Shown: piece by piece, positions 44,513-56,660 of the stretch
Position numbering within the stretch: position 1 is the stretch's first letter
Layout of the letters: every line of letters starts with the position of its first letter
NCBI GenBank assembly: GCA_038496675.1
Contig: CM076659.1
Location: 21,988,623-22,052,622, forward strand
Length of the DNA: 64,000 bases
Direction of reading: 5' to 3'
Origin: Rachycentron canadum
Taxonomy: Eukaryota; Chordata; Actinopteri; Carangiformes; Rachycentridae
Position numbers and translations under genes: made by a program
The notes under the pieces: model-generated
What the model saw: only the letters and a program-made list of their open reading frames with translations
Databases searched by the model: none
Told to the model about the DNA's origin: nothing

Positions 44513-46008
44513 TTACTGTGTCTTAGGCCACTGCTAGTTTTGTTGTTTTAATGACCATCCAATTTTCTGTCTCCTTTTTTAAGATACAAACAGAAAATCC
44601 AGGAAATATGTACACAAAATAAGAGAAACAAACAATTTTCAGAACAAAATGGCTTCTACGGGTAAAAGTCAGTATTTAGTGTGACCTCTCTGGCCTTTTG
44701 TGGAGACTGTCCTGAAGTTTTCTGGAGTAATCTTCTGGTATATTATACCAGGTTCTTTCAGCACGTCCCAGAGTTCTTTAGATTGAGGTTGTCTTTATTT
44801 CTTCCTCTGTCCAGCTGATCCCATGCTGCCTCTATAATATACAGGTGTGGAGGTCAGTCCATGACTGTCAGTGTTTTATCAGCTGTTTTTAGCAGTAAAC
44901 TTGGGATCATTATCAGGCTGAAAAATAAAACCATTCCCAGTCAGGCTCTTTTCAGAAGGAATGACATGATAAGTTAAAACCTGTCTGTACTTTTCAGCAT
45001 CAAGATCTCATCAATTCAGACAATGTCACCAACACCACTGGTAGAAATGCAGCCGCAAACCAGGACAGAGCCTCCACCATGATTCACTGGCCTCAAGCAT
45101 CATTCTTCCAACTCTGTCCAACTCTTCTCACATATTTCCAACAATTGGCACCATAAATTTCAAACTTGGATTCTTCACTCCATAATCCTCTTTTCCACTG
45201 ATCTTCATTCCAATCTCTGTGAGCTTTATCATATTTTAGCCTTTTCTCCCTGTTCCCCTTCTTAAAAAGTGGTTTCTTGGCTGCTGCCCTTCCACAAAGC
45301 TCATTCCTGATCCAGCTTCTTCAGACTGTAGAAGGTCAACTTGGCTTCATCCTGATGAAGCTGCCAGATGCTGAGCCAGGTCCTTGCTGGACTTCTTCTT
45401 CTCTCAAAGAAGAAACTCTTCTTGTCCTTCCAGTCCTTTTTTTGTCCTTGACCTCTCCTGATTCTTCAAATGTCTTAATAACAGCTTGAACACCACACCT
45501 TGAGGATCCAGTTTGTTTGCTGGTTTCTCTTTGACAGTGGCCTTGCTGATGCTAAATGATGATTTTCTGTCTGTCAGATTCTGTGATCTTTGTCATTTTG
45601 AATGATGTGACTGAAAGTTGGTCTGATACATATTAGCAGCTTCCAATGAGTTAACCTCATACAACATGTGTCTGTAAAGCTCCATCATCTCCTGCTCAAA
45701 CCTGCTGTAATTGACCTTTTTCACAGCATCACTTTAACATGAAAGAGTCAAATACAAAGGCAGGTGTTAGCAAAGACATTAATTATGGCTCCATTCCATT
45801 TAGGTTTAAGAGCCAGGTTCCTGATATTGTTCAAGTATCAGGGGAGGTCACACAGCAGTTTTTTTTCGGGGGGGGTTCTGTTTTTTCATACTGCTCCACA
45901 TTTTCTGGTTGTATTCTAATGAAGAGACTGAGGAATAATTCTATATGGTCATTATAGCATTGATAAAACAACAAATCTAAGGGTGGCCTAAGACTTTTGC
46001 ACAGTACT
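44513..46008 (-). mobile_element. Dead Tc1/mariner element (about 1.5 kb)
   Basis: Right end ...GGTGGCCTAAGACTTTTGCA then CAGTACT at 46001-46007; left end ACTGTGTCTTAGGCCACTGC at 44515 with AGTTTTGTTGTTTT inside it, matching the inverse of the right end (AACAACAAATCT) apart from a short deletion. Both ends are a known Tc1-type inverted repeat (CAGTACTGTGCAAAAGTCTT). Confidence 0.85.
44650..45750 (-). pseudogene. Tc1 transposase pseudogene
   Basis: Minus-strand translation gives Tc1-family peptides in changing frames: AVIKTFEESGEVKDKKRTGR (DNA-binding part), KPLLKKGNREKRLKYDKAHR, WKRGLWSEESKFEIYGANC (around the first catalytic Asp region, where the usual D is not clear) and a C-terminal part near 44700. 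Several stops and frameshifts interrupt it, so it is inactive. Confidence 0.8.
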
Positions 46009-46554
46009 TTCGATAATATGGCGGCAAACAACATGGACAGAGAGACTGAGGGTGACACTTTTAAATGTAAGTATTGTGTTTCAGCTCAGTTGACCAGCTA
46101 ATGGTACAACTGTTGAAAGCAAGTGCCTTAATAAAGGTTGCTAAGTGACAAGATCCACACTTTGTGACACAGTGCACAGCTGTTTTGAAGGGCCACACCT
46201 TTGTAGACTGTGACCTCCGAAGGCCCCTGAATTAGGATGTAACTCATGTCTCTATTGTTGTGTCTATGTGTTGACATTTTGGATTGAATAAAGATCAGGA
46301 AAAGAACAGAAGGAATAAAAGGAGAGATATATCTGGTGTGGTTTTACTGACAAATACTGAGCCATGACTGATTTACATGTCTCTGACTGAGATGTGTGTA
46401 AACAGCTGAACTCTACAGGGACTGAAGAGCTGCTTTCATGAAAACAGCAGCTGCTCTCCTTTATTTTTTAACTTCATATCAAGTTTTGTGTCTCTGGTGA
46501 AACAGACGTCAGTTTTGCTTCAGGGTTGAAGTTGGTGTCTGCTGCACTGCGGCT

Positions 46555-46612
46555 GCTGCTCCTCCTCCTCTTCCTCATTTTCCTCCTCTTCCTCCTCTTC
46601 CTCCTCCACCCG
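46555..46612. repeat. (CTC/TTC)n pyrimidine tract
   Basis: CTCCTCCTCCTCTTCCTC and TTCCTCCTCTTCCTCCTC runs, uninterrupted pyrimidines apart from one ATT. Confidence 0.85.
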
Positions 46613-47654
46613 CCAACTGGAGACGATGTGGAAAAATCTGAGGTGGTAATTACATTTGCATCTGAGTCACTTAGCCAACGCTGTGACCCAGGCTGATTTA
46701 TACTGAGAGCGACAGGAGAATTAAAAACATCAGTTAATTCAACAAGCAGCCAGAAGTGAGGAGGTCAAAGGTCACAGCAAAAAACAGCTTTCTTTTTTTT
46801 TACTAAAATAATTCAGCAGCAATAACCGACTCTGTGGAGCAGCTCTTTATGCAGATACTGGTTTAGGTTCACCGGAGTCAGACAATAATTAAACCAATCA
46901 ACTAATCAATCATCCAGTGAGATCTAAGGACATAAACTGACACACAAACCAGTGACACACTCGAATGACACAAAGTACTAAGTATAAAAAAAGTGTCACA
47001 AATACAAACAGCATCAGCAACACCAATGACAATGAAACGAAGCAGAGCAAGAGCTTTTCAAGCCTCATTTGAGGTCCAGTGTGTGAGAACTGAAGTAGGT
47101 TCAACTACTGTTCATTTCAGCTGAAGAAATGTTGGTTGCACTTTTTTTGTTTATCCTTTCACTCCTTTTATACTGAAATGAGAACAACAGCAGCAGGTTC
47201 AACCAGTGTTTATCAACCTGAAGAAAACTTGGCTGCACTTTTAATATAAGGTTCATTATCTGCCATTGATATTTGTGTTTATATTTATAATTAATTTATC
47301 CCCGATTCTCTTACAAGAAAAACTTGTAGGAATCCTCAGCTGCACTGTCCAGTATTGTTCTATGAGACAAATGTTGTTCTTGAATCGTATCGGAACCATG
47401 GAAAATGATACGTATCATTGTAAATATGTATACACACCCCTAATTCTTCATCACTTTATTTTCTTGATAAATCAGCTGTTTGGCAAAAATCAGAATAATG
47501 TCCAGGTTCCAAAGTGACACCTTCACTGTGGTTGTTAATAGGAATTATTATTATGATTATTTTAAATTCAAAGACACCTGACAACATAAAGGTAAAAAAT
47601 AAAATAAAATTGCAAGCACAAAAAAAAATGTTAAATGAATTAGAATAAATATTC

Positions 47655-47840
47655 CGAGGGCAGGGTACACCCTGCCAGTCTATCACAGGGCCGACAGATA
47701 GAGACAAACAACCATTCACACCTACAGGCAATTTACAATCACCAGTTAACCTAATGTTCATGGCTTTGGACTGTGGGAGGAAGCTGGAGAACCTGGAGGG
47801 AACCCACACAGGCACAGGGAGAACACTCACAGAAAGATCA
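47655..47840. repeat. Common teleost interspersed repeat fragment
   Basis: GCCAGTCTATCACAGGGCCG, ACAAACAACCATTCACACCT, GGACTGTGGGAGGAAGCTGG and GAACCCACACAGGCACAGGG are phrases I recognise from a very abundant fish repeat. I cannot place its class with certainty. Confidence 0.65.
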
Positions 47841-48249
47841 GTGAGGTGTCAGTTCACCCCTAGAATGAAATATAGCTGCATAAAATGAATATGTTTGGAT
47901 GTTAGTGTTGGAGCCAGAGAGAATGGGCCAGTCTGAAGAGGATTTGAAATAGGAAGAGAGTTGATATTATGGAAGTGAGTTCTTTCACTTAGAAGGAAAG
48001 TAACGGCCATTTCAAATGAATGGATGTTAAAATATTGTGGAACTGGTGACAGGGCAGTGATTTATCATTTATTGGGCCAAAAAAATGGAGGGTTAAAAAC
48101 AAGACGCTTAGTTATATTGGAGTTTTTTCTTCCCAGCTGTCTTTTTGTGGGAAGCTGTGATTTTTATACCTGCTCTCGTTTCTCTTCAGTAATCACAGGC
48201 TCCATGTCGATGCATTAAATCCATGTAGAGTTTTTCTGAAAGGCAGAGA

Positions 48250-48450
48250 GGAGGGGCGGGGGTGGGGGGAGTTGTCTTTTTCTTTCATTGGCTCTTTCAT
48301 GGCCGAGGCCTCCCGCAGGGCGAGCCGCCTTTATGTAGCGCTGCAGTGAAGCATCGGGCTGCTGCTGAATAGCTGCAGTTATTATCACTGGCTTGATGCT
48401 GCTGTAAAGAGCTCATATTTCCAGCTCACGTCAGACCACCTCCCTTCACG
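48250..48450. promoter_or_regulatory. GC-rich promoter-like block inside eml6 intron 1
   Basis: GGGGCGGGG (GC box) at 48253-48261, an inverted CCAAT box (ATTGG) at 48287, then CpG-containing GGCCGAGGCCTCCCGCAGGG and a balanced-composition stretch with TTATGTAGCGCTGCAG. It stands out from AT-rich flanks. Function is inferred only. Confidence 0.3.
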
Positions 48451-49582
48451 TCCACTGTCTTCAGTTCAGCTCTTGGACCTGGTTTGTTATTGGTTTGAAG
48501 TACATCCACTTTATGGAAGATGGAAGCTGGGTCAGAGTTCGGCAGCATTTCATCAAATCCTAATCCAGAACTGAATCAGCTTATTGAATCCAATCCTCTC
48601 AAATCCCCTTAAACATCAAGGTTTGGGTTGAAATGACAACAATGCTGACTCGAGCCTGGAGATAGCGAACACACAACAGTCTCCTCCTTCCAGTCATCAT
48701 CACGGTGACCACTGGAGGGCACTGTCACCTGAGCACACACAATGTTGTCATACCATTATTCCTGGGACACGCGCCAACCCTATCTCTTTGTCATCAAATA
48801 AAACTTTTATAAAAATTAATTATAGTTGTTGCCGATTTTTTGATAAACTTGACCAAGCGATGAGTCGAGCTAACTTTGCTAACACTGTCAACACTTCCTG
48901 TGGCTGTTTCCCAGTTTAGTTCAACCACTGATTTCACATTGAAGCATATTTATTTTAGTAACAACCTTTTCATGTTATCTTTAGCTCACTGCAGCATCCT
49001 GCTCCTGCTGGGAGACTGTGCTGAACAACAGCGATAAACAAGGTCATGTCATACACAGGGGAGTGTCAGGGAAACTATTTAATTAAATACATCAGATACT
49101 GCACAGTGCATCTGTGTGTGCAGTGTGTAACTATTATATCACCATCCACAAGGATTCAAATACTTCAGAGCTGACGAGTAGTTTCTGTAATAAAAGACTG
49201 GACTAGTTGAGTTAGTAAAACTGCTCCTCTGTGTGAGTGTTATCAGCAGTGAGTGGGTGGACGCTGACTGGTTCTCTAAAAGCTGCATCTGACCGGATGG
49301 TTGGCAACTGGTGTGTGTGTGTTTGTGTGGTTGTGTGTTAGTATGTGTGTGAATAAACTCATCTACTGGTATTTTTGATGGTTTGATCTGCATCCAAAGT
49401 CCATCAATGACAAAAACTCACAAATTTCTTGCCCACTCACCTTTTTTATGATGTCACCAAACTAACTATGAAGTGATAACAACTTTAACCCATAAAAACC
49501 TGAGGCAACTTCAACAGAAACACAGAGATGTGAAAAAACATTGGCTTTGCTCAACTGTCAACCCACCATGACGTGACCTATT

Positions 49583-50034
49583 GGTTTCTCAGCTGCTGTT
49601 TTTGAAGCCTTCAGTTTATAGTTTGTGTCATCATCTTGGTTTTTTGAAACCAGAAGAAGGAGAAGGTGGAGCTGAGGAGGAGTGAGGGGTGGAGCTGACC
49701 TGCTCTGTACTCTTTCCTGACTGTGTGGTGCAGTCTGTCAATCACACAGTAGCCACGCCCCCAATTCATCCCCTGCTTTCTGGTCTATTTTCCTCTAAAT
49801 GGACCATCATTTAAAAAATGAACATCATGTTGTATTGAAAACATTTACTGAGCTAATAAATCAAGGAGAAGTAGGGACATTTTCCCATAGAATTCAATAC
49901 AATCTGACTTCTTTAACAACCAGTGGAGTCGCCCCCTGATGGTCATTAGACAGAATGAAGGTTTAAGGCTCTTCAGCACTGGCTTCACTTTACAGACCCA
50001 GAGTCTACGTCCATTTTTATGGACAGTCTGTGGC
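49583..50034 (-). repeat. Interspersed repeat family A, copy 3 (inverted)
   Basis: Reverse complement of copy 2 nearly end to end: CATCTTGGTTTTTTGAAACC, GAGTGAGGGGTGGAGCTGAC, AGTGGAGTCGCCCCCTGATG and GACCCAGAGTCTACGTCC. Confidence 0.88.
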
Positions 50035-50593
50035 TTTTCCTCAGAAATTGTTTATTACTAGAAAAACAAGTTTGTTAACATTCTCAATTCAGTTCAACTT
50101 TTTTAAACTCTATTTTGATTGCTCTTCAGCCATCGTCCGAACTGCGACTTTAAAAATATTTTTTACAGCTAAAACTGCTGAAAAAAACTAATGAAATACA
50201 TTTCCCATAATGGAATTCACCTTCCTGACACAAATTTCAGCACAATTGTCACAGTCCAATCCATTATTTTAAGTGGACTTGCAGACTCTCTGCCCTCGAC
50301 TCTTCCCACTGAACTGCAGCCTGTATGAAGCCTGTCAAAAACTGTCTGGGGGTTTGAGGGATCACCAGACTCCTTCATGTACCAGAATCACAGCTGCATC
50401 AGCTCCTGTTAGCTGGTGGGTGTGGCTCCTGATGCCTGATGCTGACACTGCAGTTTTATCAAGTTACACCACTTTTACTAGTTGTTGTAATGTAATGATG
50501 AAGATATGAATTAACTTAAGACATTTGTTCAAGAATGTGACCCACCGCTTTGTCTTTTAATTCTATTTTCTATATCTGTCTCTGAATGAAACT

Positions 50594-50594
50594 G

Positions 50595-50653
<59 letters not shown>
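50594..50653. repeat. (TC)n(AC)n compound microsatellite
   Basis: About 10 TC units run directly into about 20 CA units. Confidence 0.95.
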
Positions 50654-50655
<2 letters not shown>

Positions 50656-50840
50656 CAGTGGTTGTGTTCCCATCATTGTCTCAGGTGGTAAATGAAGTTG
50701 AACTGTGACTGAAGGATATGGTTCAGTGTGTGTTCAGTTCATCAGGACAGACTCTTCCTCTCTGTCGTCCTCTGCTTCTCCTTTCTTCTCTCTCCTGTCC
50801 CACTTCCTGTTGGGCGCCTGCAGGCAGAACCTGACCATCC

Positions 50841-50878
<38 letters not shown>
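50841..50878. repeat. (AC)n microsatellite
   Basis: About 18 AC units. Confidence 0.95.
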
Positions 50879-50958
50879 AAACCAAAGGACCTCATTATGT
50901 TTTCAGTGTAGTTTTGATGGTATTTCTGCTCAGCTGCATTAAATAAATAAATAAAAAG

Positions 50959-51453
50959 ACATAGACAGAGAGACAGACAGCGACAGGCGACAGATGCAGA
51001 CAGAGAGGCAGAGGCAGAGATAGAGGATAGAGAAAGAGACAGACAGAGGATAGAGACAGACAGAGACAGAGGATAGAGACAGACAGAGACAGAGGATAGA
51101 GACAGAGATAGAGGATAGAGACAGACAGAGATAGAGGATAGAGACAGACAGAGACAGAGGATAGAGACAGAGATAGAGGATAGAGACAGACAGAGACAGA
51201 GGATAGAGACAGAGATAGAGACAGAGACAGAGGATAGAGACAGACAGAGACAGAGGATAGAGATAGAGACAGACAGAGACAGAGGATAGAGACAGAGGAT
51301 AGAGGACAGAGACAGAGGATAGAGACAGAGACAGAGGATAGAGACAGACAGAGACAGAGGACAGAGACAGAGGATAGAGACAGACAGAGACAGAGGATAG
51401 AGACAGAGATAGAAACAGAGACAGACAGAGGCAGGTACAGATACAGAGGCAGA
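50959..51453. repeat. 23-bp purine-rich minisatellite
   Basis: Core GATAGAGACAGACAGAGACA plus GAG repeated with shorter variants (GATAGAGACAGAGATAGAG) about 20 times over 490 bases. One strand is almost purely A/G with regular C, so slippage-prone. Confidence 0.93.
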
Positions 51454-52142
51454 AGGTGGAGCTGGTGCGGTCGAGTCTCTTCAGTCCTCTTCAGATGTCA
51501 GAGGGTCTGACTCAGCTCATAGTCTGAGGTGGATCAGGACTCTGATCAGGGACTTTAAGCAGAAAAGGTTGAATGGAGGTTCTGAGTTGATGTGTTGTGA
51601 TGATGTAGCGCCTGCCGTTGTAGCTGCTACAGGAGAAAGAAAAGTGTGTCAATAGAGAAAATCTAAATGGCTGCACCTGTTCATGTCATAGTCATACACA
51701 CTCCTTCTTTGATCTTACTTCTCTCGAGCATATGTAAAGTGCTCTCGGGCCATTTGAAGATACATATTGTACTGATGTTCAGAGCGGCTCGGATTCCTGA
51801 AAGCTGTTGTTAGAGTAAAATGTTGTTTAGCGATCTTTGAATCCCCCTGCTACAGCCAGGTGTAAAAGTCTCTATTCTGCAATGACTGAATTTTATGCTC
51901 ACATATTTTCAACAGAAACAGAAGCATTCGACATATCCCTAACTTGATATGTTGACATGTGTTGTTTGTGTCCAGGTTCTCTCTTTAGCTCTGTGTTTGG
52001 TCTCCACCAGCTCCTGAGGGAAACATCTGGTTCAGCTAAAATGCTCCACTACGTTCACCAGCTGCTCTTAGAGAGAGTGAACCAGAGCTGAAACTCATTA
52101 TGAAGCTGTGTCCTGTCACCATGAACGCAGTGCCACCTTCAA

Positions 52143-52337
52143 AGGGACAGCTTTTCTTCACAGATTGCTTATCTAGATGGCATCACCCTGAACTCTAGTA
52201 TGACCGCCAGGAACCTTGGAGTAATATTTGACCATGACCTTTCATTCAGCTCACACATTAAACATGTGACTAGGACTGCCTTTTTTCACCTGCGCAGCAT
52301 AGCCAAAATTAGGAATATCCTCTCTCAGAGTGATGCT
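52143..52337 (+). mobile_element. L2-like LINE reverse transcriptase fragment
   Basis: Open frame reads TARNLGVIFDHDLSFSSHIK then HVTRTAFFHLRSIAKIRNIL, the well-known segment downstream of the catalytic core in fish L2/CR1-type non-LTR elements. It continues into the assembly gap, so its full extent is unknown. Confidence 0.8.
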
Positions 52338-52706
52338 NNNNNNNNNNNNNNNNNNNNNNNNNNNNNNNNNNNNNNNNNNNNNNNNNNNNNNNNNNNNNNN
52401 NNNNNNNNNNNNNNNNNNNNNNNNNNNNNNNNNNNNNNNNNNNNNNNNNNNNNNNNNNNNNNNNNNNNNNNNNNNNNNNNNNNNNNNNNNNNNNNNNNNN
52501 NNNNNNNNNNNNNNNNNNNNNNNNNNNNNNNNNNNNNNNNNNNNNNNNNNNNNNNNNNNNNNNNNNNNNNNNNNNNNNNNNNNNNNNNNNNNNNNNNNNN
52601 NNNNNNNNNNNNNNNNNNNNNNNNNNNNNNNNNNNNNNNNNNNNNNNNNNNNNNNNNNNNNNNNNNNNNNNNNNNNNNNNNNNNNNNNNNNNNNNNNNNN
52701 NNNNNN
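52338..52706. other. Assembly gap (369 N)
   Basis: Unknown bases. Left flank is LINE sequence and right flank is repeat family A, so the gap was probably caused by repeats. Confidence 0.99.
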
Positions 52707-52866
52707 GACATTTTCCCATAGACTTCAATACAATCTGACTTCTTTAACAACCAGTGGAGTCGCCCCCTGATGGTCATTAGAGAGAATGAAGGTTTAAGGC
52801 TCTTCAGCATTGGCTTCACTTTACAGACCCAGAGTCTAAGTCAATTCTTATATAAAGTCTAGCACA
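52707..52866 (-). repeat. Interspersed repeat family A, copy 4 (inverted, cut by the gap)
   Basis: CATTTTCCCATAGACTTCAA, AACCAGTGGAGTCGCCCCCT and TTACAGACCCAGAGTCTAAG match copies 2 and 3. Confidence 0.88.
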
Positions 52867-53109
52867 CATGCACTGTAACTGTAGAAAAGACAGTCATTCA
52901 AATATTTACATCACATAGGGTTATATTTGTGCAATAACATTTTTATTCATACTATTTTATAGATAGAGCGATAGAGACTTTTCTGCAGTCAACAATCTCT
53001 TTGTCCTGTGATAAAAATCAGATAGATGTTAGTGCTGGTTGAGGGAGTGTTGGATTTCATGCATCCGTTAACACACAGAGCAGAGAGGCTGTCAGTGTGA
53101 CCTGCAGGC

Positions 53110-53136
53110 TCATCATCATCATCATCATCATCATCA
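53110..53136. repeat. (ATC)n microsatellite
   Basis: Nine ATC/TCA units; on the minus strand it would encode a poly-Asp run in a short open frame. Confidence 0.95.
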
Positions 53137-53213
53137 ACCACCTCAAAACCAACCAGTTCTGCCAGAGCTGCTAACACAGAGCTGAGGCTATCCAGCAGGG
53201 ACACTCCAGGCAT

Positions 53214-53249
<36 letters not shown>
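53214..53249. repeat. (TG)n microsatellite
   Basis: About 17 TG units. Confidence 0.95.
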
Positions 53250-53738
53250 TGAAGGTGGAGAGTCTTCTGAAGCGTAGTTTAGCTAATTTCCCTCTCACCA
53301 GGAGAACACGCTATGATAACTAGCGATGCTGATGAAAAGGGGAGCTAGCATGGTTGTTGTTAGCACTGTTGCTGCTCTGCTTGCAACCAGAGAGGAGGCA
53401 AAATGGCCAGTGATGTGTTCACGGGCAGCAGAGCAATGCTGTGGGCCATCGTTTCAGGCTGAGAGATGTTGTGTGAACTGAAGTTAAGTTAGCAGCTACT
53501 TGTGGTAATGTTTGGTGGTATGTATTTTTTTTTAATCTTAAATCGTTCAGGGAAGTTTCAGGGAGAGCCAAGCTCATTTTTGCAGGATCACCATGACGAC
53601 CAACACAGTGACAGATTTTCACACCTGGAAGCTGCTCAGTACAAACACAGTCTGACCTGCTGCCACTGAGCTCCACTGGAGCAGTCCGGCTTCAGCTCAA
53701 GGGCAGTTGACCTTACGGTCACAGCCTGCTTCTATAAC

Positions 53739-54223
53739 TTAAAGGTCCCATATTTCACACGTCTGTTTTGCGTGTTGATAACCATAATTTGTGGTTTTCA
53801 GAACCAGCATCTCTATGTAGTTTTACATCTCTCTCAGGCTTGTCTCTGGAGCTCGAGTAACATCTGGGTCTCTCTTCTTATTGGCTGACTGTTTTCTGAG
53901 TTTTCTGAGTAAAATTCTAGCAGATCCCATTCAACACATTTAGAGAAAACAAATCCTGCAAGTTGGATGGTGGGTCCAGGTGGGTGGGGCTTGGGGCAGG
54001 GCTTGGGTGGGGCTGATGGCGGTGACTGCCTTATTATGACATCACAATGTTCCAGAAGTCCTGACAGCTGGTTTTAAGGCTCAGTTTCTGAAAACAGGCT
54101 GTGAGTATTTCTCTGTGGACTGAGACCTTTGATACTTTCACTGTATTATTATACTGTAGAACCTAGACCTGATTTATAATCAAAGAACATGGAGGTCGAC
54201 CTTCAGACTGTATGGCGCTTTAA
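53739..54223 (-). repeat. Family B element, full-length copy with both TTAA ends
   Basis: 485 bases from TTAAAGGTCCCATATTTC to TGTATGGCGCTTTAA. These ends are imperfect inverted repeats of each other and both carry TTAA. Interior GGTGGGTCCAGGTGGGTGGG and TGAGACCTTTGATACTTTCA as in the other copies. Confidence 0.9.
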
Positions 54224-55589
54224 TTAAATCAGGCCAAGATGACACTACACTTTAAAATTCACTTTAAAGCTGAAATTTATGCCTCATCATACATATTTTT
54301 GTGTGTATTTCAGTTCCACATGACAAAACACTTTGAGGATGAGGTAGCAAATGTATGTCTGGTTAACTTCCCACCTCTGATAAAGAGCAGTGCCTCTTTA
54401 CACTTTCCATTGGATATCGCCTGAGATCTCCCACACAGCAGATGAGGCAGCTCTTTTCTTCTTGCAACAGCCTGCCAAAGGTTAGTCTGGCAGACGAGGT
54501 TTTAACACCTTTCAACCAAGACATCGCCAAATCCATGCTCAATGGGATGCAGGGACTGATAATTAAAGATAATTCTACTTTCTCTGACAAGTAAAAATTC
54601 AGAAAAAGTGACCAATTAATTCCTCGAAGCCTTGTTTATTTACATGCAGATCTGTGCCTCCTTTCAGTGACAGGGTTTGTTAATGGCAGTGAGCAGCACA
54701 GGCTTGGTGGCTCTGCGGATTCACAGCTCAGTGGTCTTCATTAAGATGATGACTAAGAAATTATCTGTCCAGCATCCCACCGCCAATCTGCCCCACAGCC
54801 ACGAATGTTCCCACGATCTGCTGGCACTCAAACACACTTTTTTCCTGCACACAGATTTACTCAAACACACACAAACCCCTCAGGGTGTTATGTCACTCTT
54901 CAGCGCAATTCTGAAAGGTCTGGAAACTGAATTTAAGCTACTTATTGTGAGAAGAAAGAGAGAGCGATAGACATAAGAGGAGAGAGAGACTGAAGTCCTT
55001 ATCATGCCTTTGAAAGAAGAGAATATGTAGACTTTATTTTAGGAAAATGTTCTTTCCCCTCAGGCAGTTCTTAGACTTTTTATGCATTTCCCTCTGGAGG
55101 CAACAGATACCCCGCAGCAACTTTTTGGGGCAATGGCAAAAAGCAATATTTCCACTGTAGTTTCTCAGCCTCAGTTGAGGATTTCTCCCTTGCTGCCAGA
55201 AAAATATGACAATTTCCTGTTGAATGGATTTTGTTCAGAGCAGCGTTTCTCGTCTAGATTACATGACTGAACAGCTCACTGCATCATTTCCCTTAAAGCT
55301 ATGATCAGAGTCAGTGCAGCTGAAACTGGAGCCCGACAACAGTGCTCTTATGGATTATAGTTTTATGGTCTATATTTGCATTGCCAGTTTAGAAAAACAA
55401 CATTTAATGTAGGTGACATCCTGTCCAGTCCTCAAGCTAAAATAGGCACAGTAGGTGCCCCAGAGTTGAAGACTTAGAGCTGGAGTTGAGGCAGACCTTG
55501 CTTTGTGAGATTTATTACAACAACTAAATGAAATGTCCATTTGTCAAGTTGAGTGTTCAGAACCTACTATCAAGACTAGTGAGTCTTCC

Positions 55590-55810
55590 TTCATGTGACT
55601 TGGGTCTCTGGGTGATGTTGGGACTGTATTGAATGACTTCAGACAGATTTATAATTCTTGTCTTCCAGTCAAATGACTGGAGACTTGCCTCAAATCACTT
55701 GAGACATGACTTGGATTTGACTGAAATGAGAAAAAAGAGCCGTCTTGATTTAAAGACTTTTGACTCGACTTGAAACAACTGAGAATTGAGATCAGGACTT
55801 GAACAACTGA
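55590..55810. repeat. Cryptic (GACTTG/GACTT)n-rich segment
   Basis: Repeated ACTTGAGACATGACTTGGAT-like phrases (TGACTTGGGT, GGAGACTTGCC, TTTTGACTCGACTTGAAAC). A decayed simple repeat. Confidence 0.5.
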
Positions 55811-56472
55811 TCATTGCTGTCGTGTTTTGATGAGAACACAATACACTAATGATCGTAATAAACGTGTTTGTAATTTTTCGACCTGCTCTACATGAAAGAC
55901 ATTGTCTGTTTTAGCTCTGGAGTTTTTGGAAATATTTCTAAATGATTGTGCAACAAAATGCAGATTCATACATTTCCACAAAGGGCTTCTTATTCAGAAC
56001 TCTTTATAAACTAACAATAAAAGAATAATCTCTGAAATAATAACGTGATCTGTGAATCTGTAGAGATTTCTTCCTCTTTGAAATTATATTAATATAGGAG
56101 CTGCTGTTCACAATTACCCCACAAGAACAACTGGGAGAAACAAGTTATTATTGTATAATACACACATATGCTCAAACACACACACACACGACGAGACCCT
56201 CTGGGCTATTTATAGAAGCTGCCCTGATTTTATCACCTGCTATAAATAAAGATACCTACACTGATTTTATTCATAGTTGCATGGTGTTTATAAAGCTGCC
56301 AGTGAGACACAATGAGCCCCATCCACTACAGTAGCATGGAGCAGAGGTCAGAGGTCACAGCGTGTGTGTGACTCTGGGCTGATGATGGAGAGAGTGATGG
56401 GGTGAACTAGAAGCAAAATAAAAGGTGAGAAGGTAGAGAAGCTCCTTTTTATTCTACTGGAGGATCTGAGAG

Positions 56473-56474
<2 letters not shown>

Positions 56475-56542
<68 letters not shown>
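56475..56542. repeat. (CA)n microsatellite
   Basis: About 33 CA units. Confidence 0.97.
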
Positions 56543-56544
<2 letters not shown>

Positions 56545-56627
56545 GAGTTAGTTGATTTATTATTCATATAGCATTTACAATATTCATTGGAGGATGTGTG
56601 CTCATTCCAATTTAATTGGCACTATTA

Positions 56628-56629
<2 letters not shown>

Positions 56630-56660
<31 letters not shown>
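56630..56660. repeat. (TG)n microsatellite
   Basis: About 15 TG units, 90 bases from the preceding CA run and in the opposite sense. Confidence 0.95.
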
